Below are positions 56,398 to 64,000 of a DNA stretch of 64,000 nucleotides, piece by piece. The stretch comes from Gammaproteobacteria bacterium (lineage in GTDB: Bacteria > Pseudomonadota > Gammaproteobacteria > Arenicellales > Poriferihabitantaceae). The DNA is taken from contig JAPOSW010000106.1 in NCBI GenBank assembly GCA_026709505.1, positions 43,565 through 107,564 on the forward strand, written 5' to 3'. Under the pieces are notes generated by a model. That model made no database searches. It had not been told where the DNA came from and worked only from the letters and a program-made list of their open reading frames with translations. Every line of letters begins with the position of its first letter. Position 1 is the first letter of the stretch. A program made the translations under genes and the position numbers.

Positions 56398-57759
56398 ATG
56401 GGTAGCCAGCGCCCTGACTATATGGACGAATACAAGATTGAGAAACCCATCCAGTTTGGCGATTCTTCTGGAGAGGTTGCACAACATGATGGCCGGGAGA
56501 GAGCCATCATTGTCTGCCAGGTTGCAAATTCCTCGCTTGCAGACGATCATGTTCTTGATGAGTTGAACGAGCTGGCAAGTTCAGCAGGTGCTGAGGTTTG
56601 CGGCCGTATGGTGTCAGTCCGTTCACGGCCTGTTGCAGCAACTTTCATAGGAAAGGGCAAGGCCGAAGAACTGGCGAGTATGGTTATATGCCATTCTGTG
56701 TCGGTAGTCATTTTTGATCATCCAATTAGCCCGGTACAGGAACGCAACATCGAAATGCAGATCAAGTGCCGGGTTCTTGATCGGTCAGGGCTAATTCTTT
56801 CAATCTTCGCACAGCGCGCGACATCAATGGAAGGCAAGCTTCAGGTTGAACTCGCCCAATTGCGGCATCTTTCGACACGACTGGTTAGGGGGTGGTCGCA
56901 TCTGGAACGCCAGAAGGGCGGTATCGGTTTGCGAGGCCCGGGTGAATCGCAATTGGAAACGGACCGTCGATTGATTGGCCAACGCATTCGAACTCTGGCA
57001 TCGAGACTTGAGCGGGTCGCATCGCAAAGGAATCTGAGAAGGAGAGCGAGGCAGCGAGCGCCTGTTGCGACCATTTCGCTGGTCGGATACACGAATGCTG
57101 GCAAGTCAACCTTGTTTAATGCACTTACGGGTGCCGATACGCTTAGCGACAATCGTTTGTTCGCAACGCTTGATCCAACCATGCGCCGTTTGGATTTGCC
57201 GAAAGCCGGTACTGTGGTGCTTTCGGATACCGTCGGATTTGTCAGGGACTTGCCACATGCTTTAATTGCATCGTTCAAATCGACGCTGGAGGAAGTGCTG
57301 AACTCGACATTTCTGTTGCTGGTGACTGATCTATCAGCATCGGACAGTCAGGAAACCCGGTTTCATGTTCGCAATGTGCTGAGAGAAATTGGCGCAGAAA
57401 ATATTCCCGTGATCAATGTCTACAACAAAATAGACAAGATCAACTGGGTTCCGAAGGTGGTTTTCAACAGAAATGGAATGCCCGAGTCGGTGATGCTGTC
57501 GGCAGAGACTGGAGAAGGCCTGAATTTGCTGATTGAAGCACTCGCGACGCTCATGAGCCAGGAATATAGCCAGTATCGAATTGAACTAAGTCCCGATGCT
57601 GGCGAACTTCGCTCAAGGCTCTTTCAAAAGTGCGAGGTCCTTGGAGAATCCTATCTTGATGATGGCAGTATGGTGCTTGAATTGAAGATGAGCGATGCGA
57701 CCATGGGGTGGTTGACGTCTCAAGAAAACTACTCCGGCAAATGGTCGCAAGTTGGCTGA
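56398..57759 (+). CDS. hflX: ribosome-associated GTPase HflX
   Basis: HflX binds the 50S subunit and splits stalled ribosomes. The 453-residue product has an N-terminal domain (TFIGKGKAEEL, VQERNIEMQIKCRVLDRSGLILSIFAQRA, KGGIGLRGPGESQLETDRR) and the G domain (GYTNAGKSTLFNALTGA, SDTVGFVRDLPHALIASFKSTLEE, VYNKIDKI). Start choices lie within ten codons (GTG 56395, ATG 56398, ATG 56422). The next genes are rpsF-rpsR, not hflK-hflC as in E. coli. Confidence 0.94.
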   Translation: MGSQRPDYMDEYKIEKPIQFGDSSGEVAQHDGRERAIIVCQVANSSLADDHVLDELNELASSAGAEVCGRMVSVRSRPVAATFIGKGKAEELASMVICHSVSVVIFDHPISPVQERNIEMQIKCRVLDRSGLILSIFAQRATSMEGKLQVELAQLRHLSTRLVRGWSHLERQKGGIGLRGPGESQLETDRRLIGQRIRTLASRLERVASQRNLRRRARQRAPVATISLVGYTNAGKSTLFNALTGADTLSDNRLFATLDPTMRRLDLPKAGTVVLSDTVGFVRDLPHALIASFKSTLEEVLNSTFLLLVTDLSASDSQETRFHVRNVLREIGAENIPVINVYNKIDKINWVPKVVFNRNGMPESVMLSAETGEGLNLLIEALATLMSQEYSQYRIELSPDAGELRSRLFQKCEVLGESYLDDGSMVLELKMSDATMGWLTSQENYSGKWSQVG

Positions 57760-58023
57760 AAATACTCCCGACTGAAACCGAGGGTTGAATTTTCTATTGC
57801 ATCCCTCTGTTTTGCATGTTTCGGCAGACAGAAAAGCAACTCGGTCCGCCATGGTTACGATGATTGCATCATGAAGGCCAAAGGTTCAGACAGAGCGTTA
57901 TCAAATGCCAATCGGAATTCAGGCATTTTCCATTCTCCGGGAAGCCGGCTGTTATTGACGCAGCAACCTGGTTCCATTAGTGAGTAATTGCAGGACAATT
58001 TCAATTATTTGTGCGCAAATCAA

Positions 58024-58052
58024 TTGAATCAAATCATTTCTGCCCTTATAAT
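58024..58052 (+). promoter_or_regulatory. sigma-70 promoter of the rpsF operon
   Basis: TTGAAT (58024-58029) and TATAAT (58047-58052) have the optimal 17-base spacer. The -10 is perfect and the -35 matches four of six bases. Transcription would start near 58060, leaving a leader of about 80 bases that includes a strong GAGAGGAG before the GTG start of rpsF. Leaders of this operon often hold an S6:S18-binding RNA, which I could not confirm by eye. Confidence 0.7.
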
Positions 58053-58138
58053 CCGGAATCTTAAAATCAATACTCCTTTTCTCACTGCCTTGCCCAGCTT
58101 GCAAACTGCAGGAGAATAACAACCGAGAGGAGACATCA

Positions 58139-58795
58139 GTGAGACATTATGAAATAGTGTTTCTGGTTCATCCGGACCAGAGCGAACAGGTATCTGGAAT
58201 GATTGAAAGATACCGAAGCATGGTCACATCCAATGGTGGCCAGGTGCATCGTGAGGAAGACTGGGGCCGAAGAATTTTGGCCTACATGATCAATGACCTC
58301 CACAAAGCGCACTATGTGCTGTTGAACATCGAGTGCGATTCATCAACCCTCAGGGAGATTGAGGGCCATTTCCGGTTCAATGATTCCATCTTGCGTCACC
58401 TGATCATTCGACGCAAGGAAGCGATTGTTGAGCAGTCACCGATACTCAAGGCCAAGATCAAGGAAGATGAGGCGGAAAAACTGTCTAGAGAAAGAAAAAT
58501 GCGGGAGGAACTGGAAAATCAGGGCGATCAAGATGCTGAAGAATCTGCCGATGTGGAGACGGATGATCAGTCAACAGAAACGGTTGCCGCTGGACAAGAT
58601 GCAGATGGTGGAACTGAAGAGACAGCCGCAGAAGAAAGTGTTGATGCAGATGTCGAAGAACCGGTAGCCGAAGAGGCAGAGTCCAAGACCGATGAAACTG
58701 AACCCGAAGCGGAAGAGGATGCAGAGGAAGCTTCGGTGTCGGAATCGGATGAAGCGGAAGTGCAGGAGCAGAACGAAGAAGAGGAGGCAAAATGA
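58139..58795 (+). CDS. rpsF: 30S ribosomal protein S6 with a long acidic tail
   Basis: S6 binds S18 on the 30S platform. The core is standard: [60 protein letters not shown] and [17 protein letters not shown]. The product is 218 residues, however, against about 95-135 normally. From about residue 110 it is a Glu/Asp/Ala/Thr-rich tail, e.g. [21 protein letters not shown]. It starts at GTG with a strong ribosome-binding site. The stop TGA lies inside the rpsR start region. The tail is likely disordered. Confidence 0.94.
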   Translation: MRHYEIVFLVHPDQSEQVSGMIERYRSMVTSNGGQVHREEDWGRRILAYMINDLHKAHYVLLNIECDSSTLREIEGHFRFNDSILRHLIIRRKEAIVEQSPILKAKIKEDEAEKLSRERKMREELENQGDQDAEESADVETDDQSTETVAAGQDADGGTEETAAEESVDADVEEPVAEEAESKTDETEPEAEEDAEEASVSESDEAEVQEQNEEEEAK

Positions 58796-58817
58796 ACAGA
58801 GGAGGCAAAATCAACAG
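58782..58817 (+). repeat. 18-bp tandem duplication over the rpsR start
   Basis: Units 58782-58799 and 58800-58817 read AGGAGGCAAAATxAACAG, where x is G in the first and C in the second. Each has a Shine-Dalgarno (AGGAGG) before the start position. The first has ATG (58792) and the second has ATC (58810) where the family start codon would be. Confidence 0.97.
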
Positions 58818-59040
58818 GCATTTCAAACGTCCAAAATTCTGCCGTTTCACTGCGGCAGGTGTTGAGTCAATTGACTACAAGGACCTTGATATTCTCAACC
58901 AGAATGTCAGTGAAACCGGAAAAATTCTGCCGCGTCGCAGTACTGGCACAAAGACACGGTTTCAGCGGCAACTGACCACAGCCGTAAAGAGAGCCCGGTA
59001 TCTCGCTTTGCTGCCCTACACCGATCAGCATAGAAGCTAG
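58792..59040 (+). CDS. rpsR: 30S ribosomal protein S18
   Basis: S18 partners S6 on the 30S platform. The 82-residue product ends with [71 protein letters not shown], which is standard. Its N-terminus is [15 protein letters not shown], where E. coli begins MARYFRRRK. The natural start would thus be at Ile7, now ATC. It overlaps the rpsF stop by four bases and so is coupled to it. Confidence 0.97.
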   Translation: MNRGGKINRHFKRPKFCRFTAAGVESIDYKDLDILNQNVSETGKILPRRSTGTKTRFQRQLTTAVKRARYLALLPYTDQHRS

Positions 59041-59049
59041 GACTGTCTC

Positions 59050-59622
59050 ATGAAACTTGTACTGCTGGAAACTGTCCAGAAACTTGGCGAAGTTGGGGAT
59101 GTGGTCGAAGTCAGGAATGGTTATGCGAGGAACTTTCTGATTCCTCAGCAAAAAGCCATGCGCGCAAGCGAAGAAGCCGTGAAAAAGGCTGAAGAGTTGC
59201 GCATGGAATACGCCAAGCAGAGAACCAAGATTATCGAAGATTGCAAGGTTCGAGCTGAAAAGGTTGCGAAGGAAATTACTATCATGCGCCTTTGTACCGA
59301 GACCGGGCATTTATATGGATCTGTCACTCCAGCCGATATTGCGGAGAGTTTGTCTGCATCGGGAGCTGTTGTCGATAAATCTGAAGTTCAAAAATCCATT
59401 GGTCACATCAAGGAACTTGGTGAATACGACATTGAAATCAGCTTTCATCCGGAAGTTGTATTTTCAGTGAAAGTGCTTGTTGAGGAAGAGGCTGGCGAAG
59501 ATACTAATCAGGTGCATTTTGAAGGTCAGGAAAAAGATTCCGATACGAAAGAGGAGGCAACTCAAGAGGCTGAAACAGAAGCATCTGAAGCTGAAAGACT
59601 AGATGAAGATTCTCCAGGCTGA
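59050..59622 (+). CDS. rplI: 50S ribosomal protein L9 with an acidic tail
   Basis: L9 is a two-domain protein protruding from the L1 side of the 50S subunit. The N-terminal domain MKLVLLETVQKLGEVGDVVEVRNGYARNFLIPQQKAM is diagnostic, followed by the long connecting helix and the C-terminal domain (GSVTPADIAESLSASG). The product is 190 residues rather than about 149. The extra 40 residues are acidic (QEAETEASEAERLDEDSPG). It follows rpsR by nine bases, completing the rpsF-rpsR-rplI run. Confidence 0.95.
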   Translation: MKLVLLETVQKLGEVGDVVEVRNGYARNFLIPQQKAMRASEEAVKKAEELRMEYAKQRTKIIEDCKVRAEKVAKEITIMRLCTETGHLYGSVTPADIAESLSASGAVVDKSEVQKSIGHIKELGEYDIEISFHPEVVFSVKVLVEEEAGEDTNQVHFEGQEKDSDTKEEATQEAETEASEAERLDEDSPG

Positions 59623-59772
59623 TTACTACTCAGCCTGAATGTCCAATCCGTGAAACCATACTTCTTGACAATTACACTTCCAGTTCAAAATCACGTGTTA
59701 TCTAGATTTTGAAATACACTTCCAATTTGAGATGCCAAATTAATGCAGGTCAGTCTCCAAAAGGAAAAGTGT

Positions 59773-60594
59773 ATGAATGAAATTCCACTCTCGCGCATCA
59801 TTCAAATTGACGATCCCACCCAGTACAAATTTCATGCTGCCCGGTGGAATAAAAGCGACCAGCCACTTGATGTTTACGCGACAGACAAAGACGAGTGGCA
59901 TAGTTGGAATACTTGGAAAGGCAGCAAAGATGAATTCTCAAGAGAGTATATATTCTCACTAATTGATTTTTATCATGAATCTTACATATGGCTTTTTGGT
60001 GGAGTTTATCGTGTTCTGGAAAGAGGCGTTGCGAATGACAATAGTTACAAAATAAAAGAACTTCCTGAATTTTCACCCTATGTAGGGAGGCTGAAAATAA
60101 AACTTCCAAAACTTCCCAGAGGCCGAGCGTTTTACTTGGAGAGTCATTTCAATCAAATGGAGGTAAGTGAAATATTGAAGCAGTCTTATTCAGGGGAACA
60201 ATTTCCGGGTTATGAAAACATAAATCACCCGTTCAGTACCCTGAAAGTAATTTTCAGGCAGTCGAAACCAGATTGGAGGGCGGCGCTAGAAAACATAAAG
60301 GGCGTATATGTCATTACCGATAAAAGCAATGGAAAGGCTTACGTAGGCTCTGCATATGGCGACTCGGGCATTTGGTCAAGATGGAGTTATTATATAGATA
60401 CTGGCCATGGCTGGACAAAAGAACTTGCCCAAATTATTGATTCACAGGGCCCCGAGTACGCAGAGAACAACTTTACTTTCTCGCTGCTTGAATATCGCCC
60501 CATGAAAACCGATGACAAATTTATCATTGATCGGGAAAGCTACTGGAAAGAAGTGTTTCTTTCACGAGGTAAATTCGGTTACAACGAAAACTGA
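59773..60594 (+). CDS. GIY-YIG nuclease-family protein
   Basis: The 273-residue protein has a C-terminal GIY-YIG domain. The first strand reads GVYVITDKSNGKAYVGSA (GVY...YVG), followed by the catalytic Arg in IWSRW and a late Glu in DRESYWKEVFLSRG. The N-terminal 180 residues (SRIIQIDDPTQYKFHAARW...) have no family I recognise. Such proteins range from homing endonucleases to restriction enzymes; no methyltransferase gene is nearby. AAGGAAAAG precedes the ATG at 59773. It separates rplI from dnaB and its sequence looks richer in AT than its neighbours. Confidence 0.78.
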   Translation: MNEIPLSRIIQIDDPTQYKFHAARWNKSDQPLDVYATDKDEWHSWNTWKGSKDEFSREYIFSLIDFYHESYIWLFGGVYRVLERGVANDNSYKIKELPEFSPYVGRLKIKLPKLPRGRAFYLESHFNQMEVSEILKQSYSGEQFPGYENINHPFSTLKVIFRQSKPDWRAALENIKGVYVITDKSNGKAYVGSAYGDSGIWSRWSYYIDTGHGWTKELAQIIDSQGPEYAENNFTFSLLEYRPMKTDDKFIIDRESYWKEVFLSRGKFGYNEN

Positions 60595-61058
60595 GCATCG
60601 GCATTACAAAACAGTCTCCAGCATAAAATACTCGTTGTACTCACATTCTTTCGGTGGGGTATCGTGAGATGGCGTCAGTATGGACCCATGAAACGACTTG
60701 CCAAGACCATGATTTCATTGAGCCCCAGTATCATGAAATCACCTGATTTGAACTGCGAAATTTGATGGTGCTATCAGCTTCTCATGATCTACTTGTCACC
60801 AAATTTGCAAATTGGACTTGCTAATACTCCTGACAGTATTGTTGGTTCATCTCTTCATTTTGTACCACTCATAATCCAAAATCAGTAGATTGCGCGTTCA
60901 TTGGGTTTATGGTCAGGAACAACAGATTCTGACATCTCCCTGATTTTCAGAAAGACCCGAAAATTTTTGCAATATTCTGGGCAAGAATGCTTGCAAAATG
61001 ATGACAGGTCGAACAGATTTCGGTATGCTTTATTGATGCCAAAATCGCGAATCAAGCC
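60595..61058. other. gap between the GIY-YIG gene and dnaB
   Basis: I recognise no gene. The minus-strand frame ending at 60882 overlaps the dnaB start and is not convincing. A promoter for dnaB should lie in this stretch but no clear hexamer pair was found. This is the usual position of the rplI-dnaB spacer, which appears expanded by the accessory gene. Confidence 0.35.
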
Positions 61059-62441
61059 GTGAACGAACAAGTCCACCTCGTCCCCCAGCCCGCAATACAA
61101 CGAACTGCAAAAATTCCTCCGAATTCGATTGAAGCGGAGGAGTCATTGCTTGGCAGTCTAATGCTGGACAATGAGAAATGGGATGATGTCAATAACGTAG
61201 TCAAAGTGGAAGATTTTTACCACAAAAATCATCAAGCCATTTTCAAGGCTATGACCGAACTGATGAATTCCGACAATCCGGTGGATGTTGTAACCGTCTC
61301 GGAAAAACTCTCTGACGAGGAAAGTTTTCAGAGAGAGGGGGGAATAGCCTATCTTTCCAGATTGGCCGAAAATACGCCGGGAATCGCAAATCTGATCACA
61401 TATGCCAAGATTGTTCGTGATAACTCCGTCCTGCGCTCCCTGATCAATGGCTCAAATGTGATACTGGAGCATGCGTATCACCCAGATGGTCAGTCTACGG
61501 AGGAGGTTCTGAACATTGCGGAAAAATTGATTCTGGAAATTTCGGAAGGCCACGACAACAGACGGAAAGAGTTCACAACCGTTGAAAACATGCTGCCGGA
61601 TGTCATGGACCGGATCAATGAACTGCAGGAGTCTTCCAGCGGCATTACAGGAGTACCCACTGGGTTTAAGAAAATTGACCATCTAACCAGTGGCTTTCAA
61701 AGAGGTGACCTGATCATTGTTGCTGGACGTCCGTCAATGGGCAAGACATCACTGGCCCTGAATATCGCCGAATATGTGGGAGTCAATCAAAAGCAGCCTG
61801 TTGGAGTATTTAGTCTCGAAATGTCAGGTCAGCAATTGACAATGCGGTTGTTGTCTTCATTAAGCAATGTGGATTCAAACCGGATTCGAACCGGAAGGCT
61901 GAATGATTCAGACTGGCCACGTATCAATAAGGCAGTCGAGATGCTTCAGAACGTACCGATAGTGGTGGATGAGTCGAGTGGCCTTAACATCAACGAATTA
62001 CGATCGCGAAGTCGAAAGATGCAATCGACTTATGGAAAACTGGGATTGATTGTTGTGGACTATCTGCAACTCATGCATGGCGTTGACAATGTGGACAATA
62101 GAGCGACTGAAATCTCTGGCATTACGCGCAACATGAAGATATTGGCTCAGGAACTCGATGTTCCAATCTTGGCTTTGTCGCAGCTCAACAGAGCGATCGA
62201 AACCAGAACCGAGAAGCGGCCCAAGCTCTCTGATCTACGAGAGTCAGGGGCGATTGAGCAGGATGCCGACGTCATCGTGTTCATTCACAGGGATGAGGTG
62301 AATGATCCGGATTCAGCAGATAAAGGCACGGCTGAAATCATCATCGGAAAGCAGCGAAACGGTCCTATCGATTCGGTTAGACTGACTTATCACTCCAGCC
62401 TTACCCGCTTCACGAACTATGTTCCAGATGATGCCTTTTGA
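61059..62441 (+). CDS. dnaB: replicative DNA helicase DnaB
   Basis: DnaB is the hexameric 5'-3' helicase at replication forks. The 460-residue product has the N-terminal collar (PPNSIEAEESLLGSLMLD), the linker, and the RecA-like domain with IIVAGRPSMGKTSLALNIA (Walker A), FSLEMSGQQLTMRLLSS and LIVVDYLQLMHG (Walker B). SQLNRAIETRTEKRPKLSDLRESGAIEQDADVI is also standard. It starts at GTG. The four-base overlap with the open frame of alr suggests one transcript. Confidence 0.97.
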   Translation: MNEQVHLVPQPAIQRTAKIPPNSIEAEESLLGSLMLDNEKWDDVNNVVKVEDFYHKNHQAIFKAMTELMNSDNPVDVVTVSEKLSDEESFQREGGIAYLSRLAENTPGIANLITYAKIVRDNSVLRSLINGSNVILEHAYHPDGQSTEEVLNIAEKLILEISEGHDNRRKEFTTVENMLPDVMDRINELQESSSGITGVPTGFKKIDHLTSGFQRGDLIIVAGRPSMGKTSLALNIAEYVGVNQKQPVGVFSLEMSGQQLTMRLLSSLSNVDSNRIRTGRLNDSDWPRINKAVEMLQNVPIVVDESSGLNINELRSRSRKMQSTYGKLGLIVVDYLQLMHGVDNVDNRATEISGITRNMKILAQELDVPILALSQLNRAIETRTEKRPKLSDLRESGAIEQDADVIVFIHRDEVNDPDSADKGTAEIIIGKQRNGPIDSVRLTYHSSLTRFTNYVPDDAF

Positions 62442-62485
62442 ATCATTTTGATTCACTTTCGAACGAATCAACCACTGCATGTCTG

Positions 62486-63577
62486 ATGGACATCAATACC
62501 AGCTGGAAAAACCGTGCTCTGATTGATGTATCTGCACTCAGAGACAACATAAAGACCATTCGCAGCCTGGCGTCCAAATCCGGACTTATCGCCGTGGTCA
62601 AGGCCAATGCATACGGACATGACATGCAAGTCGTGGTTAGGGAACTGAGTTCCCAGGTGGATGGGTTTGCAGTTGCCAGCATTGAAGAAGGACTATCACT
62701 AAGGGAGATCGATAGCAAGTTGCCGGTGATGATTTTGTCTGGCTTTTGCGATCCTTCACAACTCACTTCTTGTGCCAGCCATCAACTGGATCCAGTTATC
62801 CACTCACTCCATCAGGTAGATTGGATAAAGGACTATACCGGTAGACCGCTAGATGTTTGGCTGAAGTTCAACAGCGGAATGAATCGACTGGGCATGGGTC
62901 ATGACGACTTCATTCAAGCTTATCGGAAACTTGAAGCGAGTCCTCACATTGCAGATATCAGATTGATGTCCCACTTCGCCATAGCAGAGGACTTGAAGGA
63001 CGAGTTCACAAGGAAACAGATCAGCGAGTTCAATCATGCTGCAATGGGGCTTGAAAGAGAAAAAAGCCTCGCCAATTCTGCCGGAATCATGTGCTGGCCG
63101 GATTCGCACTTCGAGTGGGTCCGGCCAGGCTTAATGCTATACGGGATATCACCACTGGAAGATGAAACCACGAATTATGGCCTAAAGCCCGTTATGGAAC
63201 TCCAGGCTAAAATTATTTCACTTCAGAGCCTGGAACAGGGAGACGCCCTCGGGTATGGAAGAACCTATACCGCAACCCGGCCAATGAGAATTGCCAATCT
63301 CGGGATTGGATACGGCGATGGCTATTTCCGGATTGTTCCGGATTCTGCATACGTGATGATCAGCAACCAGAAGGCTCCCATTGTCGGAAGGATATCCATG
63401 GACTCGATGACTGTGGATGTCGGCAACATCGAAAATGCCAGAATAGGAGAATCAGCGGTTCTGTGGGGGGTGTCGCCCACGGTCGATCAGGTTGCAGATT
63501 GGGCAGGCACCAATGCCTATGAAGTGATGTGCAAGCTGAGCACACGGGTGCCTAGAGAAATCAGGGATTCAGGATGA
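62486..63577 (+). CDS. alr: alanine racemase
   Basis: This PLP enzyme makes D-alanine for peptidoglycan. The 363-residue product has the PLP lysine in LIAVVKANAYGHD, the KFNSGMNRLGM loop, WVRPGLMLYGISP, and the second catalytic Tyr region near LGYGRTYTA and GIGYGDGYFR. The ATG at 62486 (MDINTSWKNRALIDVSAL) matches the family; a TTG at 62438 would add 16 residues. dnaB-alr order is that of E. coli. Confidence 0.95.
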   Translation: MDINTSWKNRALIDVSALRDNIKTIRSLASKSGLIAVVKANAYGHDMQVVVRELSSQVDGFAVASIEEGLSLREIDSKLPVMILSGFCDPSQLTSCASHQLDPVIHSLHQVDWIKDYTGRPLDVWLKFNSGMNRLGMGHDDFIQAYRKLEASPHIADIRLMSHFAIAEDLKDEFTRKQISEFNHAAMGLEREKSLANSAGIMCWPDSHFEWVRPGLMLYGISPLEDETTNYGLKPVMELQAKIISLQSLEQGDALGYGRTYTATRPMRIANLGIGYGDGYFRIVPDSAYVMISNQKAPIVGRISMDSMTVDVGNIENARIGESAVLWGVSPTVDQVADWAGTNAYEVMCKLSTRVPREIRDSG

Positions 63578-63634
63578 CCCTTGCTGGTAGAATTTTGAGA
63601 GTTCAACTCGAAGATCGCTTCAACTGCGGAGTTA

Positions 63635-63661
63635 TTGAGAGTTTTTCATATCTGCTATAAT
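63635..63661 (+). promoter_or_regulatory. extended -10 promoter without an obvious gene
   Basis: TTGAGA (63635-63640) is followed after 15 bases by TATAAT (63656-63661), itself preceded by TG at the extended -10 position. It points right, but the next genes run left. Either a small RNA starts here or the match is fortuitous. Confidence 0.35.
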
Positions 63662-63762
63662 CTTGAAAAAAAAATTCAATTAACAAACATGTAGAGGTAA
63701 AAAAAGGGAATTATATACAATAGTAACGAAAACACCCTGCCGCCATCCAGCCACAGATTCGG

Positions 63763-63936
63763 CTATTGCCTGTCTTGATACTGGATATTCACCGGCTGCA
63801 TCAGTGCGTCGGCCAGCGCCGTCATTTTTTCCTCAACGGATTTGCCAGGAACATCAATCTTGATCCGTTCCTGTAGCTCGGCTTTCTTTGGCTGGTAACT
63901 TGAGTGTGGCAGGGTTACTGTGCGTTTGGGTTTCAT
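63763..63936 (-). CDS. small hypothetical protein
   Basis: A 57-codon frame begins ATGAAACCCAAACGCACAG (minus strand, from 63936) and ends TAG. The protein reads MKPKRTVTLPHSSYQPKKAE, then a Glu/Lys-rich middle, then ALADALMQPVNIQYQDRQ. It follows the stop of the upstream minus-strand frame by one base, as in a coupled pair. I do not recognise a named family. The length and codon usage are consistent with a real gene but the evidence is modest. Confidence 0.55.
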   Translation of the reverse strand: MKPKRTVTLPHSSYQPKKAELQERIKIDVPGKSVEEKMTALADALMQPVNIQYQDRQ

Positions 63937-63937
63937 T

Positions 63938-64000
63938 TCATTTCACCTTGAAGTTCTTCATTTCTTCGATAATATCCCTCAGGTCTGCCTGCACCCACTC
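63938..64000 (-). CDS. 3' end of an unidentified gene (partial)
   Basis: The minus-strand frame that ends with TGA at 63938 is open to the window edge. Its last 20 residues are EWVQADLRDIIEEMKNFKVK, a helical-looking end. It lies one base upstream of the small gene at 63936, implying an operon. Too little is present to name it, and this could be chance. Confidence 0.4.
   Translation of the reverse strand, partial: EWVQADLRDIIEEMKNFKVK

Noticed and set aside
60882..61100. 72-codon minus-strand frame over the dnaB start
   Set aside because: It overlaps the dnaB 5' end and shows no family resemblance.
1..64000. CRISPR array, prophage or intact IS element
   Set aside because: I looked for regularly spaced repeats, phage structural genes and intact transposase genes. 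None was found; only the IS5-type remnant is present.

Overview
The window reads as chromosome of a gammaproteobacterium with moderate G+C and tightly packed housekeeping genes. The blocks orn-queG ... nnr-tsaE-ami-mutL-miaA ... hfq-hflX, rpsF-rpsR-rplI ... dnaB-alr, recN-nadK-hrcA and ilvBHC-psd-pssA ... leuA are proteobacterial gene orders recalled from general knowledge. No species can be named from the sequence. Five accessory loci are broken genes or remnants, so the lineage gains and loses dispensable genes readily. A TRAP transporter and a solitary aldehyde:ferredoxin oxidoreductase fit a marine or host-associated heterotroph, but that is inference.

Layout. 0.4-3.7 kb: CsaA-like protein, tRNA-Asn with a strong promoter, a frameshifted OLD-like ATPase/nuclease and a hypoxanthine-type DNA glycosylase. 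3.8-10.2 kb: uvrB, a frameshifted orphan AAA ATPase on the other strand, a decayed second copy of the uvrB 3' end, then yceF, iscA and mtaB. 10.3-19.4 kb: branched-chain amino acid and phospholipid genes ilvB-ilvH-ilvC-psd-pssA, a second orphan AAA ATPase, a leucine-rich leader peptide, leuA and a family 4 uracil-DNA glycosylase. 19.4-29.7 kb: mltD, mdh, a glycosyltransferase/nucleosidase pair, dsbC, bamE, a GNAT acetyltransferase, recN, nadK, hrcA and a DUF1285 gene. 29.7-37.4 kb is the accessory-rich region: a DUF262 gene with a dead AAA partner, solitary AOR, fabI, a decayed IS5-type transposase and a DUF4143 ATPase. 37.4-48.7 kb: rsmJ-rsmE-orn, queG, a ClC-family protein with an altered gate, nnr, tsaE, amidase, mutL and miaA. 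48.7-55.7 kb: a catabolic cassette (LysR regulator, acyl-CoA dehydrogenase, TRAP DctP/Q/M, cupin, class III CoA-transferase) lying between miaA and hfq. 55.9-63.6 kb: hfq, hflX, rpsF-rpsR-rplI, a GIY-YIG gene, dnaB and alr. The right edge holds two small genes on the minus strand.

The main unusual signals are: (1) an orphan AAA ATPase gene bracketed by intact uvrB and a decayed copy of the uvrB 3' end, with a related ATPase between pssA and leuA, which suggests an uncharacterised family of small inserted ATPase genes; (2) an 18-bp tandem duplication that moved the rpsR start codon upstream; (3) a perfect 36-bp palindrome inside rsmE; (4) long acidic tails on both S6 and L9; (5) a ClC protein whose gating glutamate is tyrosine; (6) a TRAP/CoA-transferase/acyl-CoA dehydrogenase cassette within a conserved housekeeping cluster. 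No CRISPR array, prophage or intact insertion sequence was seen.
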